NCBI GenBank assembly: GCA_937988775.1
Contig: CALKHP010000025.1
Coordinates: forward strand, 7,609-71,608
DNA length: 64,000 nt
Source: an uncultured Alphaproteobacteria bacterium
Lineage (GTDB): Bacteria; Pseudomonadota; Alphaproteobacteria; Rhizobiales; Beijerinckiaceae
Reading direction: 5' to 3'
The notes under the pieces were generated by a model. It did not search any database, was not told where the DNA came from, and was given only the letters and a program-made list of their open reading frames with translations. The position numbers and the translations under genes are program-made. This document shows, piece by piece, positions 36,154 to 45,158 of this stretch (position 1 is its first letter; every line of letters begins with the position of its first letter).

Positions 36154-37095
36154 ATGCTGAACCTGATCACCAAGCGTCTCGCGGTGATGGTGCCGACGCT
36201 GCTGCTGGTGGCGGTGTTCGTGTTCACGCTGCAGCACCTACTGCCGGGCGACCCGGTGCTGGCGCTTGCCGGCGAGGATCGCGACCCGGCGACACTCGAT
36301 GCGCTGCGCGTGCAGCTTGGCCTCGACAAGCCGGTGCCGGTGCAGTTCGTGTACTGGTTCGGCAACATCCTGCACGGCGATTTCGGCACGTCATACAAGA
36401 CCGGCGAGCCGGTGCTGGCGCTGATCCTGCAAAAGCTGCCGGTGACGCTCGAACTGGCGACGCTGGCGTTGATCATCGCCCTGCTGATCGGCCTGCCGGC
36501 CGGCATCATCTCGGCCTATCGCAAGGGCACGGCGGTCGATTACGCCGCCAATGTCGTGGCGCTGTCGGGCCTGTCGATCCCGAATTTCTGGCTCGGCATC
36601 ATCCTGATCCTGATCTTCGCCGTGAAGCTGAAATGGCTGCCGGCCTCGGGTTACGTCTCGCCGTTCGAGGACCTGTCGCGCAACCTGCAAACCATGATCC
36701 TGCCGGCCTTCGTGCTCGGCAACGCGCTCGCCGCCTCGATCATGCGCCACACGCGCTCGGCGATGCTCTCGGTGCTGAGCCAGGATTACGTGCGCACGGC
36801 GCGCGCCAAGGGCCTGTATGAGCCGGCGGTGGTGCTGCGCCACGCCTTCCGCAACGCGCTGATCCCGGTCGTCACCGTCGTCTCGCTGCTGTTCGGCGAG
36901 TTGATGGCCGGCGCCGTGCTGACCGAGCAGATCTTCACCATTCCGGGCTTCGGCAAGCTGATCGTCGATGCGGTGTTCAACCGCGATTACGCCGTGGTGC
37001 AGGGCGTGGTGCTATGCACGGCGATCGGCTTCATGATCATGAACCTTTTCGCCGACATCGCCTATGGCGCGCTCAACCCGAGGATCCGCGCGTGA
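36154..37095 (+). CDS. ABC transporter permease, DppB/GsiC type
   Basis: A 313-residue permease: N-terminal TM (RLAVMVPTLLLVAVFVFTLQ), periplasmic loop with LLPGDPVLALAGEDRDPATLDALR, five further TM helices and the EAA-type loop ARAKGLYEPAVVLRHAFRNALIPV. Standard length for the OppB family. The stop overlaps the second permease start (GTGA). It follows a family D repeat. Confidence 0.93.
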   Translation: MLNLITKRLAVMVPTLLLVAVFVFTLQHLLPGDPVLALAGEDRDPATLDALRVQLGLDKPVPVQFVYWFGNILHGDFGTSYKTGEPVLALILQKLPVTLELATLALIIALLIGLPAGIISAYRKGTAVDYAANVVALSGLSIPNFWLGIILILIFAVKLKWLPASGYVSPFEDLSRNLQTMILPAFVLGNALAASIMRHTRSAMLSVLSQDYVRTARAKGLYEPAVVLRHAFRNALIPVVTVVSLLFGELMAGAVLTEQIFTIPGFGKLIVDAVFNRDYAVVQGVVLCTAIGFMIMNLFADIAYGALNPRIRA

Positions 37096-37967
37096 CGATG
37101 GACGCCGCCCTCCCCGCCGCCGAGGCGCTGCCGCCGGTCGAACGGCGCACGCTGAAGAAGTTCGTGCGCAACCGCGCGGCGGTGGTCGGCGCGACCATCG
37201 TCATCGTGTTCCTGGCCATGGCGATCTTCGCGCCGCTGATCTCGCCGTTCGATCCGGCGCAGACCAATTTCCGCCTGGTGCGCAAGGCGCCCGACGCGCT
37301 GCACTGGTTCGGCACCGACGAGATCGGCCGCGACGTCCTCGCCCGCGTCATCTTCGGCGCCCGTGCCTCGCTGCTCGCCGGCTGCATCTCGGTGCTGGTG
37401 GCGCTCGCCGTCGGCGTGCCGCTCGGGTTGGTGGCGGGCTATCTCGGCGGCTGGTACGACATGGTGATCAGCCGCTGCACCGATGCTCTCCTGTCGATCC
37501 CGTTCCTGATCCTCGCCATCGCGCTCGCGGCGTTTCTCGGGCCGTCGCTCACCAATGCCATGCTCGCCATCGGCATTGCCGCGACGCCGTTCATCATCCG
37601 CCTGACGCGCGGCCAGACGCTGGCCGTCAGGACGGAGGATTACGTCGAGGGGGCACGCGCCGTCGGCGTGCCGCGCCTGCGCATCGCTTTGCGCTATATC
37701 CTGCCCAATATCGCCGCGCCCATTCTGGTGCAGGCGACGCTGATCGTGGCGCAGGCGATCATCGCCGAAGCCTCGCTGTCCTTCCTCGGCCTCGGCCAGC
37801 AGCCGCCGGCCCCGTCCTGGGGTTCGATGCTGAACACCGCCAAGAACTACATGGAGCAGGCGCCGTGGATGGCGATCTGGCCCGGCGTCGCCATCTTCCT
37901 CGCCGTGCTCGGCTTCAACCTGATGGGCGACGGTTTGCGCGATGCGCTCGACCCAAGGGATGTTTAG
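37092..37967 (+). CDS. ABC transporter permease, DppC/GsiD type
   Basis: A 291-residue permease. It has the OppC N-terminal region with FVRNRAAVVGATIVIVFLAM and ISPFDPAQ, the WFGTDEIGRDVLARVIFGAR motif, and the EAA loop EGARAVGVPRLRIALRYILP. The start is either GTG 37092 (overlapping the previous stop) or ATG 37098, two codons later. Completes the importer: two ATPases, two permeases, one binding protein. Confidence 0.93.
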   Translation: MTMDAALPAAEALPPVERRTLKKFVRNRAAVVGATIVIVFLAMAIFAPLISPFDPAQTNFRLVRKAPDALHWFGTDEIGRDVLARVIFGARASLLAGCISVLVALAVGVPLGLVAGYLGGWYDMVISRCTDALLSIPFLILAIALAAFLGPSLTNAMLAIGIAATPFIIRLTRGQTLAVRTEDYVEGARAVGVPRLRIALRYILPNIAAPILVQATLIVAQAIIAEASLSFLGLGQQPPAPSWGSMLNTAKNYMEQAPWMAIWPGVAIFLAVLGFNLMGDGLRDALDPRDV

Positions 37968-37993
37968 AACAACGTTTGATATTGGAGACCGTC

Positions 37994-39814
37994 ATGTTCA
38001 CCACCCGTCCGGAAATTCGCGGCACGTTCGGTGTCGTTGCCTCGACGCATTGGATCGCCTCCGCCGTCGGCATGGCGATCCTGGAGCGCGGCGGCAACGC
38101 CTTCGATGCGGCCGTCGCGATGGGGTTCACGCTGCAGATCGTCGAGCCGCATCTGTGCGGCCCGGGCGGCGACCTGCCGGCGATCTTCTATTCGGCGCGC
38201 ACGAAGAAGGTCGAGGTGCTGTGCGCGCAGGGGCCGACGCCGGCCAAGGCGACCATCGCCCATTACAAGGCCGAGGGGCTGAACCTGGTGCCGGGCTCCG
38301 GCCTGCTCGCGACTGTCGTGCCCGGCGCCTTTGACGGCTGGATGAAGCTGCTCAAGGATCACGGCACCATGACGCCGCGCGACGTGCTGGAGCCGGCGAT
38401 CCATTATGCCCGCACCGGCCATCCCGTGCTGCCGCGCGTCTCAGGCGAAATCGCCCGCCTCGCCGATTTCTTCAAGGCCGAGTGGCCGACCTCAGCCGCG
38501 ACCTGGCTGGTGAACGGCGCCGCGCCCGAACCGCTGAGCCTGTTCCGCAACGACGCGCTGGCTCGGACCTACGCCCGCATCGTGCGCGAATCGGAGGCCA
38601 AGCCGACGCGCGCCCAGAAGATCGGCGCCGCCCGGCGCGCCTTCTCCAAGGGCTTCGTGGCGGAAGCCATCGACAAATACCTGCGCCGCGCCAATGTCAT
38701 GGATGCCAGCGGCGAACGCCACAAGGGCGTGCTCACCGGCGACGACATGGCGAAATGGTCGGCTTCCTACGACACGCCGGCCAGCGTCGACCATCACGGC
38801 TGGACCTTGTGCAAGACCGGCTTCTGGGGTCAGGGGCCGGTGCTGCTACAGACGCTGAAACTGGTCGAGAAAGCCGACCTCGGCAAAATGGCGCCGGACG
38901 GCCCGGATTTCGTCCACACCGTCACCGAGGCGCTCAAGCTCGCCTTCGCCGATCGCGAGGCCTATTACGGCGACCCGAATTTCGTGAAGGTGCCGGGCGA
39001 TATCCTGCTTTCGGAGAAATACGCCGTCGAGCGCCGCAAGCTGATCGGCGACAAGGCCTCGCATGAATTGCGCCCCGGCGTCATTCCCGGCTTCGAGCGC
39101 CAGGTGGCGCATGCCGTGCCCGACGCCGCCGGCAAGGGCGCAGCCGGCGGGCTCGGCGTCGGCGAGCCGACCATGGGCCATCTCGCCGGGCGCAAGCTCG
39201 CGGCCAGTGGTGCAGCCAAGACGGCGCGCGCCGCCGATACCGTGCATCTCGACGTCATCGACCGCTGGGGCAACATGGTTTCCTGCACGCCCTCGGGCGG
39301 GTGGCTGCAATCGTCGCCGATCGTGCCCGGCCTCGGCTTCGCGCTCAACTCACGCGCGCAGATGTTCTGGCTGGAAGAGGGCCTGCCCTGCTCGCTCGCG
39401 CCCGGCAAGCGGCCGCGCACCACGCTGTCGCCGTCGCTGGCGCTGCGCGACGGCGAGCCGGCCATGGTGTTCGGCACGCCGGGCGGCGATCAGCAGGACC
39501 AGTGGCAGGCGTCGCTGTTCCTGCGCCATGTCCATCACGGCCTGAACCTGCAGGAATCGATCGACATGCCGCTGTTCCACACGGCGCATTTCCCGGCCTC
39601 GTTCTATCCGCGCGGCTCGAAACCCGGCCATCTGCTGGTCGAGGAATCCTTCGACGATGAGACAATCGAGGAATTGCGCCGGCGCGGCCATAATCTCGAG
39701 GTCGCACCCGCCTGGTCGGCCGGGCGCCTCACGGCGGCGGAAAAGGGCGAGGACGGCGTGCTGCGCGCCGCCGCAACGCCGCGCCTGATGCAGGCCTACG
39801 CGATCGGGCGGTGA
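37994..39814 (+). CDS. Gamma-glutamyltransferase (GGT) family protein
   Basis: A 606-residue GGT-like Ntn hydrolase. It shows GNAFDAAVAMGFTLQIVEPH near the N-terminus, and the autocleavage/nucleophile region ADTVHLDVIDRWGNMVS in which T416 aligns with the catalytic threonine of GGT, followed by CTPSGGWLQSS and GKRPRTTLSPSLALRDG. The substrate-binding loop FALNSR is present. No secretion signal is visible, whereas many GGTs are periplasmic; so cytoplasmic processing of an imported gamma-glutamyl compound is possible. It follows the permeases at 27 nt. Acylase or other amide substrates cannot be excluded. Confidence 0.9.
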   Translation: MFTTRPEIRGTFGVVASTHWIASAVGMAILERGGNAFDAAVAMGFTLQIVEPHLCGPGGDLPAIFYSARTKKVEVLCAQGPTPAKATIAHYKAEGLNLVPGSGLLATVVPGAFDGWMKLLKDHGTMTPRDVLEPAIHYARTGHPVLPRVSGEIARLADFFKAEWPTSAATWLVNGAAPEPLSLFRNDALARTYARIVRESEAKPTRAQKIGAARRAFSKGFVAEAIDKYLRRANVMDASGERHKGVLTGDDMAKWSASYDTPASVDHHGWTLCKTGFWGQGPVLLQTLKLVEKADLGKMAPDGPDFVHTVTEALKLAFADREAYYGDPNFVKVPGDILLSEKYAVERRKLIGDKASHELRPGVIPGFERQVAHAVPDAAGKGAAGGLGVGEPTMGHLAGRKLAASGAAKTARAADTVHLDVIDRWGNMVSCTPSGGWLQSSPIVPGLGFALNSRAQMFWLEEGLPCSLAPGKRPRTTLSPSLALRDGEPAMVFGTPGGDQQDQWQASLFLRHVHHGLNLQESIDMPLFHTAHFPASFYPRGSKPGHLLVEESFDDETIEELRRRGHNLEVAPAWSAGRLTAAEKGEDGVLRAAATPRLMQAYAIGR

Positions 39815-39825
39815 TGCGGCGCTGG

Positions 39826-40030
39826 GTGCCGGGTCAGGCCCGGCACAAGATAGCGCGAGCGGTTTTGCCCCGGACTTGATCCGGGGCCCAGAGACGATTG
39901 CGCCTTTCGCATCGGGATGGGTCGGTGAGGCGCAACCACAGCGGCATGCCCGCCCCGACGGACCGGGTGCCGGGTCACGCCCGGCACAAGACAGCGCGAG
40001 CGTTTTGCCCCGGACTTGATCGGGGGCCCC
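39826..40030. repeat. Tandem duplicated family B unit (two 64-bp copies)
   Basis: The ~64-bp unit GTGCCGGGTCAGGCCCGGCA ... CCCCGGACTTGATCCGGGG is found at 39826-39889 and again at 39967-40030 in the same orientation with only a few differences, separated by 77 bp. Each unit contains two palindromes. It fills the space between the convergent GGT and DUF3126 genes. Confidence 0.85.
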
Positions 40031-40034
40031 GTCT

Positions 40035-40247
40035 CTACTCGTCGAGATCGGTATCGAGGATCGCCATCTGGAAATTATACGACAGGTCGCCGTCTTCCTT
40101 GTCCTCGAACAGCACGCCGATGAACTCGTCGCCGATATAGACTTCCGCCGAATCCTTCTTCTTCGGGCGGGCAACCACACGGATCGAGGTGTTGGCGAAG
40201 GTCCGGCGCATATAGCCTTCGACCTTCTGGATTTCGGCCTTTTCCAT
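40035..40247 (-). CDS. DUF3126 family protein
   Basis: A 70-residue protein starting MEKAEIQKVEGYMRRTFANT. The conserved middle reads IRVVARPKKKDSAEVYIGDE and the acidic end FQMAILDTDLDE. DUF3126 is a small conserved alphaproteobacterial family with no known function. ATG 40247 has GGAG 8 nt upstream; a GTG three codons earlier (40256) is an alternative. It lies downstream of cysE on the same strand, a common neighbour in rhizobia. Confidence 0.9.
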   Translation of the reverse strand: MEKAEIQKVEGYMRRTFANTSIRVVARPKKKDSAEVYIGDEFIGVLFEDKEDGDLSYNFQMAILDTDLDE

Positions 40248-40374
40248 GCGGTTCACTCCAGATTTGCGGAAATTGTCGACGGAAGAGCCAGGTCAGGCCC
40301 CAAGGTCGATTCAGACAATCGTGAGCGGGAGGGGTGCCACGCCGCCGCGCGGCGTTCAAGCCTTGAAGCGCGGC

Positions 40375-41199
40375 TCAGCTCAATTTCTCTGCGAGAAGCT
40401 GGTCCATGCTGCGGGCAGGTTCCGCGCAGCCGGCCGTGCCGACGATCTTCGCCGGCACGCCGGCGACGGTGGTCTTGGCCGGCACCGCATGCAGCACCAC
40501 CGAGCCGGCAGCGACGCGGGCGCATTGGCCGACCTCGATATTGCCGAGGATCTTGGCGCCGGCGCCGACCAGCACGCCGCGCCGGATCTTGGGATGCCGG
40601 TCGCCCTGCTCCTTGCCGGTGCCGCCAAGCGTCACGTCCTGCAACAGCGAGACGTCGTCCTCGATCACCGCCGTCGCCCCGACGACCAGCCCGGTGGCGT
40701 GGTCGAGGAAAATGCCCTTGCCGATCTTCGCCGCCGGATTGATGTCGGTCTGGAACACCGCCGAGGAGCGGCTTTGCAGGTAGAGCGCGAAATCCTTGCG
40801 CCCGCGCAGCCACAGCCAATGCGCCAGCCGATAGGTCTGGATCGCCTGGAAACCCTTGAAATACAGCAGCGGCTCGCAGAAGCGCGCGCAGGCCGGGTCG
40901 CGGTCGATCACCGCCATCAGGTCGGCGCGGAACGCCTCGCCGAAACCGGCATCCTCGGCGACCGCGTCCTCGAAAACCTGCCGGATCAGCTCCGACGGCA
41001 TATCGGCGTGATGCAGGCGCGCGGCGATGCGATGGATGACCGCATGCTCGAGACGCGGCTGGTTGAGGATCGTGGTGATCAGGAAACCGGCAAGCTCGGG
41101 CTCGCGCGCCACCGCCTCCTCGGCCTCGGCCCGCATCCGTGACCAGATCGGATCGACCAGTTCGAGACGGCTGCGGGGGTCACCCTGGCTGATGGCCAT
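40375..41199 (-). CDS. cysE: Serine O-acetyltransferase
   Basis: A 274-residue enzyme that forms O-acetylserine for cysteine synthesis. The helical N-terminal SATase domain (LVDPIWSRMRAEAEEAVARE, with FLITTILNQPRLEHAVIHRI) precedes the left-handed beta-helix with hexapeptide repeats. Active-site segments are GIFLDHATGLVVGATAVIED and DVSLLQDVTLGGTGKEQGDRHP (catalytic His and Asp of the D-H pair), with IRRGVLVGAGAKILGNIEVG. C-terminus ends LAEKLS, lacking the classic terminal Ile that locks into cysteine synthase, so the complex may be weak or absent. Confidence 0.95.
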   Translation of the reverse strand: MAISQGDPRSRLELVDPIWSRMRAEAEEAVAREPELAGFLITTILNQPRLEHAVIHRIAARLHHADMPSELIRQVFEDAVAEDAGFGEAFRADLMAVIDRDPACARFCEPLLYFKGFQAIQTYRLAHWLWLRGRKDFALYLQSRSSAVFQTDINPAAKIGKGIFLDHATGLVVGATAVIEDDVSLLQDVTLGGTGKEQGDRHPKIRRGVLVGAGAKILGNIEVGQCARVAAGSVVLHAVPAKTTVAGVPAKIVGTAGCAEPARSMDQLLAEKLS

Positions 41200-41321
41200 C
41201 TATCGCTCCAAAAACGTTCGCGGTGAGAGGTTATCCCCGCCAGAATAACACCATCCACCAGAGGCACAGCGAGAAATCACACGAAGCGCGCCGTGCGGCA
41301 GGCCTTTGAGATCAGGCGCCG

Positions 41322-42086
41322 TCACGGCCGCGAATCCAGGAAATCGAGCACGGCCTGCTTGTAGCTCTTGTCGCCGACCGCGAGATTGTGGTCGCGTCCC
41401 GGAATGTCGAAGGCGCGCGCCCCCGGAATCAGCGCCGCAAGCTGGTGCGGATCGCCGGCAATCGGATCCTTGGTGCCGACGCAGATCAGCATCGGCGTGG
41501 TAATGGTGGCAAGCGCCGCCGGCTTCAGCGTCTGCCGCGTGCCCCGGATGCAGGCGGCGAGCGCCTTGAGGTCGCTTTTCGTCTGCTCGGCAAAGGCGCG
41601 GAACATGCGGTCCATCGGGTCGGTGAGGTCGGCGAGGCTTGGTGCTTCCATCGCCGCCGCGACACCGGCCGGCAGGCCGACGCCCTCGACAAGGCGGCTG
41701 CCGAGGCCGCCGAGCGTCGCCGAGCGCACGCGCTCAGGGTTCAGCAGCGTCAGAAAGGCGGTGATGCGCGCACCCATCGAATAGCCCATCACGTCGACCT
41801 TTTCGAGGCCGAGATGGTCGAGCAGCGCACGCGCATCGCTGGCCATGATTTGCGTGGCATAGGCCGCCGGATCATGCGGCTTGCCGGAACGGCCATGGCC
41901 GCGATTGTCGAGCGCGATCACCCGCCGCCCGGCGGCAAGCAGCGTCTTGAGCCAGAGCGTGCCGATCCAGTTGACGCTGTGATTCGAGGCGAAGCCATGA
42001 ATGAGCAGGATCGGCTCGTCGCTGTCGTGCTCGGGCCGCTCATCGATATAGGCGATTTCGACGCCGTCATGATCAAAGGTATGCAT
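41322..42086 (-). CDS. Alpha/beta-fold hydrolase
   Basis: A 254-residue hydrolase: oxyanion loop LLIHGFASNHSVNWIG, LDNRGHGRSGKP, nucleophile elbow VMGYSMGARITAFL (Ser of GYSMG), acid CVGTKDPIAGDP and the histidine in PGRDHNLAVGDK. All catalytic elements present; esterase or haloperoxidase-like fold. Substrate unknown. It diverges from the zinc-finger protein gene at 42215. Confidence 0.92.
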   Translation of the reverse strand: MHTFDHDGVEIAYIDERPEHDSDEPILLIHGFASNHSVNWIGTLWLKTLLAAGRRVIALDNRGHGRSGKPHDPAAYATQIMASDARALLDHLGLEKVDVMGYSMGARITAFLTLLNPERVRSATLGGLGSRLVEGVGLPAGVAAAMEAPSLADLTDPMDRMFRAFAEQTKSDLKALAACIRGTRQTLKPAALATITTPMLICVGTKDPIAGDPHQLAALIPGARAFDIPGRDHNLAVGDKSYKQAVLDFLDSRP

Positions 42087-42214
42087 GGGAGGCGCTTAGC
42101 GCGATTTCGCGCCTGCGTCATCCCGAACGACGCACAGCCCCGATTTCTACTTGGCATCGGCGTCCGAAACAGTATGGTCCGCCCGACATCAACCGCCACG
42201 CGAAGAGTGACATC

Positions 42215-42451
42215 ATGGCCGAGCATGGCATGCCGCATTTCCAGAACGATGCCGGCGACCCCGTCATCCGGGTCGGGGCGCGCGAATTCATGTGCGTCGG
42301 TGCCACGCCGCCCTTTGATCACCCGCATATCTACATCGATATGGGCGGCGATACCGAGGCGGTGTGCTCGTATTGCTCGACGCTTTACCGTTACGACGCC
42401 ACGCTTGGCCCGCGCGAAGCGGTGCCTGCTTCCGCCGTCTACGCAGCCTAG
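42215..42451 (+). CDS. Zinc-finger protein of the zf-CHCC (NDUFS6-like) family
   Basis: A 78-residue protein. The metal site is readable as C (REFMCVG), H (FDHPHIYID) and C-x2-C (AVCSYCSTLYRYD). This family corresponds to the mitochondrial complex I accessory subunit NDUFS6 and is common in alphaproteobacteria with a proposed respiratory role. It is 9 nt upstream of the FAD monooxygenase gene. Confidence 0.93.
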   Translation: MAEHGMPHFQNDAGDPVIRVGAREFMCVGATPPFDHPHIYIDMGGDTEAVCSYCSTLYRYDATLGPREAVPASAVYAA

Positions 42452-42460
42452 GCCGGTCCT

Positions 42461-43663
42461 ATGCCGGGCCGGGTCGCCATTGCCGGCGGCGGCATCGGCG
42501 GGCTGAGCGCCGCGCTTTGCCTGGCGCGGGCCGGGCTTCAGGTCACGGTGTTCGAGCGGCGCGCCCGGGTGGAAGAGGCCGGCGCCGGCATCCAGCTTTC
42601 CCCCAATGCCAGCCGTATCCTGCTCGAACTCGGCCTTGGCCCGGCGCTGGAGCGGCTCGCCGATCAGCCGGCGCGGCTCAATGTCCGGCGCCTGAGCGAC
42701 GGGGCTGAACTCGCGACGATGTCCTTTGCCGATCTGGCCACCCGTCACGGTGCGCCGTACTGGGCGCTGCGGCGGGCCGACCTGCATGGCGTCTTGCTGA
42801 CCGCAGCGGAATCAGCGCCGGGAATCACGCTGCGCAATGGCGAGACCGTGCGCGATGCCGGCATGGTCGAGGACATCTTTACCGTCACGACCGAGGGCGA
42901 TGACGGCAAGCGCATCAGCGAAGCTTTCGACCTGCTGGTCGGCGCGGATGGGCTGTGGTCGGTCACGCGCCGCATCCTGCACCCGCGCGTGCTGCCGGAC
43001 CCGCGCTTCACCGGTTACGAAGCATGGCGCGCCATGCTGCCGCTGGCCGAGGCGAGCGGTCTGCCGCAAGCGTCCGATGTCGGGCTCTGGCTCGGATCGG
43101 GCGCCCATGTCGTGCATTATCCGGTCGCGGCCGGCACGCAGTTGAACATCGTGCTGGTCCGGCGCGGCAGGAACGATACGCCGGGCTGGTCGCGGCCCGG
43201 ATCGGCCTCGGTTCTGGCGCCCGACATCGCCGCAGCCGCCCGCCCCTTGCGCCTTCTTCTGGGCAAGGTCTCGGATTGGCAGGTGTGGTCGCTGTTCGAT
43301 GCCCAGGGCGTCGCCATGGCCGGCCGCCGCATCGCGCTGGCCGGCGATGCCGCCCACCCGGTGCTGCCCTTCCTGGCGCAGGGCGCGTGCCTTGCGATCG
43401 AGGACGCCGCCTGCCTTGGCGCGGCGCTGGCGCGGGCCGATTTCGCCAGCGCCGCCAGCCTCGCCGCCGCCCTCGCCCGCTACGACACGATGCGCCGCGC
43501 GAGAAGCGCCAGCGTGCAGCGCGCCGCGCGCGCCAACGGCCGCACCTATCATCTTAGCCGACCGTTCTCCCATGCGCGAGACGCAGTGCTGCGCACCATC
43601 GGGCCGAATGGGATGGCCCGGCGCTATGATTGGCTCTATGGCTGGAAGCCTCCGCTTATTTGA
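42461..43663 (+). CDS. FAD-dependent monooxygenase, salicylate-hydroxylase-like
   Basis: A 400-residue flavoprotein. FAD motif AIAGGGIGGLSAALCLARAG from about residue 6, the GIQLSPNASRIL segment typical of salicylate/3-hydroxybenzoate hydroxylases, LLVGADGLWSVTR, and the C-terminal RIALAGDAAHPVLPFLAQGA. Hydroxylates an aromatic or similar ring with NAD(P)H; substrate unknown. It ends with TGA just before the DMT transporter and may be co-transcribed with it and the zinc-finger gene. Confidence 0.9.
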   Translation: MPGRVAIAGGGIGGLSAALCLARAGLQVTVFERRARVEEAGAGIQLSPNASRILLELGLGPALERLADQPARLNVRRLSDGAELATMSFADLATRHGAPYWALRRADLHGVLLTAAESAPGITLRNGETVRDAGMVEDIFTVTTEGDDGKRISEAFDLLVGADGLWSVTRRILHPRVLPDPRFTGYEAWRAMLPLAEASGLPQASDVGLWLGSGAHVVHYPVAAGTQLNIVLVRRGRNDTPGWSRPGSASVLAPDIAAAARPLRLLLGKVSDWQVWSLFDAQGVAMAGRRIALAGDAAHPVLPFLAQGACLAIEDAACLGAALARADFASAASLAAALARYDTMRRARSASVQRAARANGRTYHLSRPFSHARDAVLRTIGPNGMARRYDWLYGWKPPLI

Positions 43664-43690
43664 TTGCCCAAGTCTTCTGGATTTTCGTCA

Positions 43691-44596
43691 ATGTCCCCGC
43701 CCGGCACCCGGCCCGCCTTTGGCGCCGGTCCACAAGATACGCTGCGCGGCATCATGCTCATGTGCAGCGCGCTGCTGTGCTTTTCGATGCTCGATGCCAC
43801 CGGCAAGTGGCTGTCACCGCAAATCGGGGCGCTGGAGGTCACCTGGGTCCGCTACACGCTGAGCGTGGTGTTCGTCAGCCTCGTCCTCAATCCGTGGACG
43901 GTGCCGGGGCTGCTGCGCACCAAAAAGCCGTTGCTGCAGATGATTCGCTCGCTGCTGCTGTTCGGCTCGACGCTGCTGAACTTCATGGCGCTACGCTACC
44001 TGCCGCTGATGGAAGTGCTCTCGATGCTGTTCCTGACGCCGCTTTTCGTGGCGCTGGTGTCGGGGCCGCTGCTCGGGGAATGGGTCGGCCCACGCCGGGC
44101 GCTCGCCATCCTGGTCGGCTTCTCCGGCGTGCTGGTGGTGACGCGGCCAGGCTTTGCCGCGTTCCATCCGGCAATCCTGTATTCGCTGCTCGGCGCTTTC
44201 ACCAATGCACTCTATGCCATCATGACGCGTGTGATGGCATCCCATGACCCGCCCGCGACGACGATGTTCTATTCGGGCGTTGCGGGCACGGTATTGCTGA
44301 CGCCGTTCCTGCCGCTGTTCTGGGTTCCGCCACCGACATGGCTGAGCGTGGTGGCGATGGTCGCGACCGGCTTCTTCGGCGCGCTCGGGCACTGGCTGAT
44401 GATCCTCGCGCACCGGCAGGCGCCAGCCTCGACGCTGTCGCCCTTCATCTACACGCAGATCGTCTATGTGACGGTGCTCGGCTACGTCGTATTCGGCGAC
44501 CTGCCGGACCGCTGGACGCTGCTCGGCAGCTTCATCGTCGTCAGTTCAGGGCTTTACCTGCTGCACCGAGAACGAGTTCAGGGCCTGCGCCGGTAG
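43691..44596 (+). CDS. DMT superfamily transporter (EamA domains)
   Basis: A 301-residue protein of about ten TM helices in two EamA repeats: the first from IMLMCSALLCFSMLDATGKW, the second from ILYSLLGAFTNALYAIMTRV. The C-terminal basic tail reads LLHRERVQGLRR. Typical length of RhaT/EamA exporters; substrate unknown. ATG at 43691 is chosen; a TTG at 43664 immediately after the upstream stop is an alternative. Confidence 0.9.
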   Translation: MSPPGTRPAFGAGPQDTLRGIMLMCSALLCFSMLDATGKWLSPQIGALEVTWVRYTLSVVFVSLVLNPWTVPGLLRTKKPLLQMIRSLLLFGSTLLNFMALRYLPLMEVLSMLFLTPLFVALVSGPLLGEWVGPRRALAILVGFSGVLVVTRPGFAAFHPAILYSLLGAFTNALYAIMTRVMASHDPPATTMFYSGVAGTVLLTPFLPLFWVPPPTWLSVVAMVATGFFGALGHWLMILAHRQAPASTLSPFIYTQIVYVTVLGYVVFGDLPDRWTLLGSFIVVSSGLYLLHRERVQGLRR

Positions 44597-44603
44597 CGTT
44601 CGA

Positions 44604-44921
44604 TCAGCCGGGCGCGCGCTTCTCAGCGTTACGCTTGCGGGTTTCGGCCGCCTTCCTGGCCGAGGCGGAGCGCTCCGCCGCCGACCGGCCTGCCGCAGCC
44701 TTGCCGCCGATCTCGCCGCCGCGATGGGCGGCCGGATGGCCGGTTTTCGCGCCACGGCCGGAGCCGGACAGCTTGCCGCCGCCATCATCCTTGTTGACGG
44801 TCGCCCAGGCCCGACGCTCGGCCTCGTCTTCCGGGACGCCACGCTTCTCGTAGCTGTCCTCGATATGCTCGGCCTTGCGCTTCTGCTTGTCGGTATAGCT
44901 TGATTTGTCGCCGCGTGGCAT
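44604..44921 (-). CDS. Small basic KGG-like/'plasmid stabilisation' family protein
   Basis: A 105-residue very basic protein with the conserved N-terminus MPRGDKSSYTDKQKRKAEHI and EDSYEKRGVPEDEAERRAWATVNKDDGG. The C-terminal half is a low-complexity Ala/Gly/Lys/Arg region. Homologues in rhizobia are often called 'plasmid stabilisation protein', but I know of no experimental basis for that. AGGAGG precedes the ATG. It is convergent with the DMT gene, 7 nt apart. Confidence 0.85.
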   Translation of the reverse strand: MPRGDKSSYTDKQKRKAEHIEDSYEKRGVPEDEAERRAWATVNKDDGGGKLSGSGRGAKTGHPAAHRGGEIGGKAAAGRSAAERSASARKAAETRKRNAEKRAPG

Positions 44922-45014
44922 GGCGCATCCTCCTGTGTTCCCTGAAGCAACGACAGGCAGGAGCACAGTGTTCCCTTGCAGCGGCGCGAGTGCGTCGCTA
45001 ACGCTAAGCCCCGT

Positions 45015-45101
45015 GCGGGCGTGGCGAAACCGGTAGACGCAAGGGACTTAAAATCCCTCGGCCGCAAGGCTGTGCGGGTTCGACCCCCGCCGCCCGCACC
45101 A
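45015..45101 (+). tRNA. tRNA-Leu (anticodon UAA)
   Basis: An 87-nt class II tRNA. The acceptor stem GCGGGCG / CGCCCGC, a long variable arm (CGGCCGCAAGGCTGT region), T arm GCGGG-TTCGACC-CCCGC, and encoded CCA at 45099-45101 are visible. The anticodon loop is CTTAAAA, giving anticodon TAA (45049-45051). Confidence 0.97.
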
Positions 45102-45158
45102 AGTGAAATTCACCAAAGCCGCCGCCGCAGGCGCAAGAGGCGCCCCAAGGAGACCAGC

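Noticed and set aside
44604..44921. Toxin-antitoxin or plasmid maintenance locus
   Set aside because: The 'plasmid stabilisation' name belongs only to homology labels; the protein is a single small basic protein with no partner or plasmid context.
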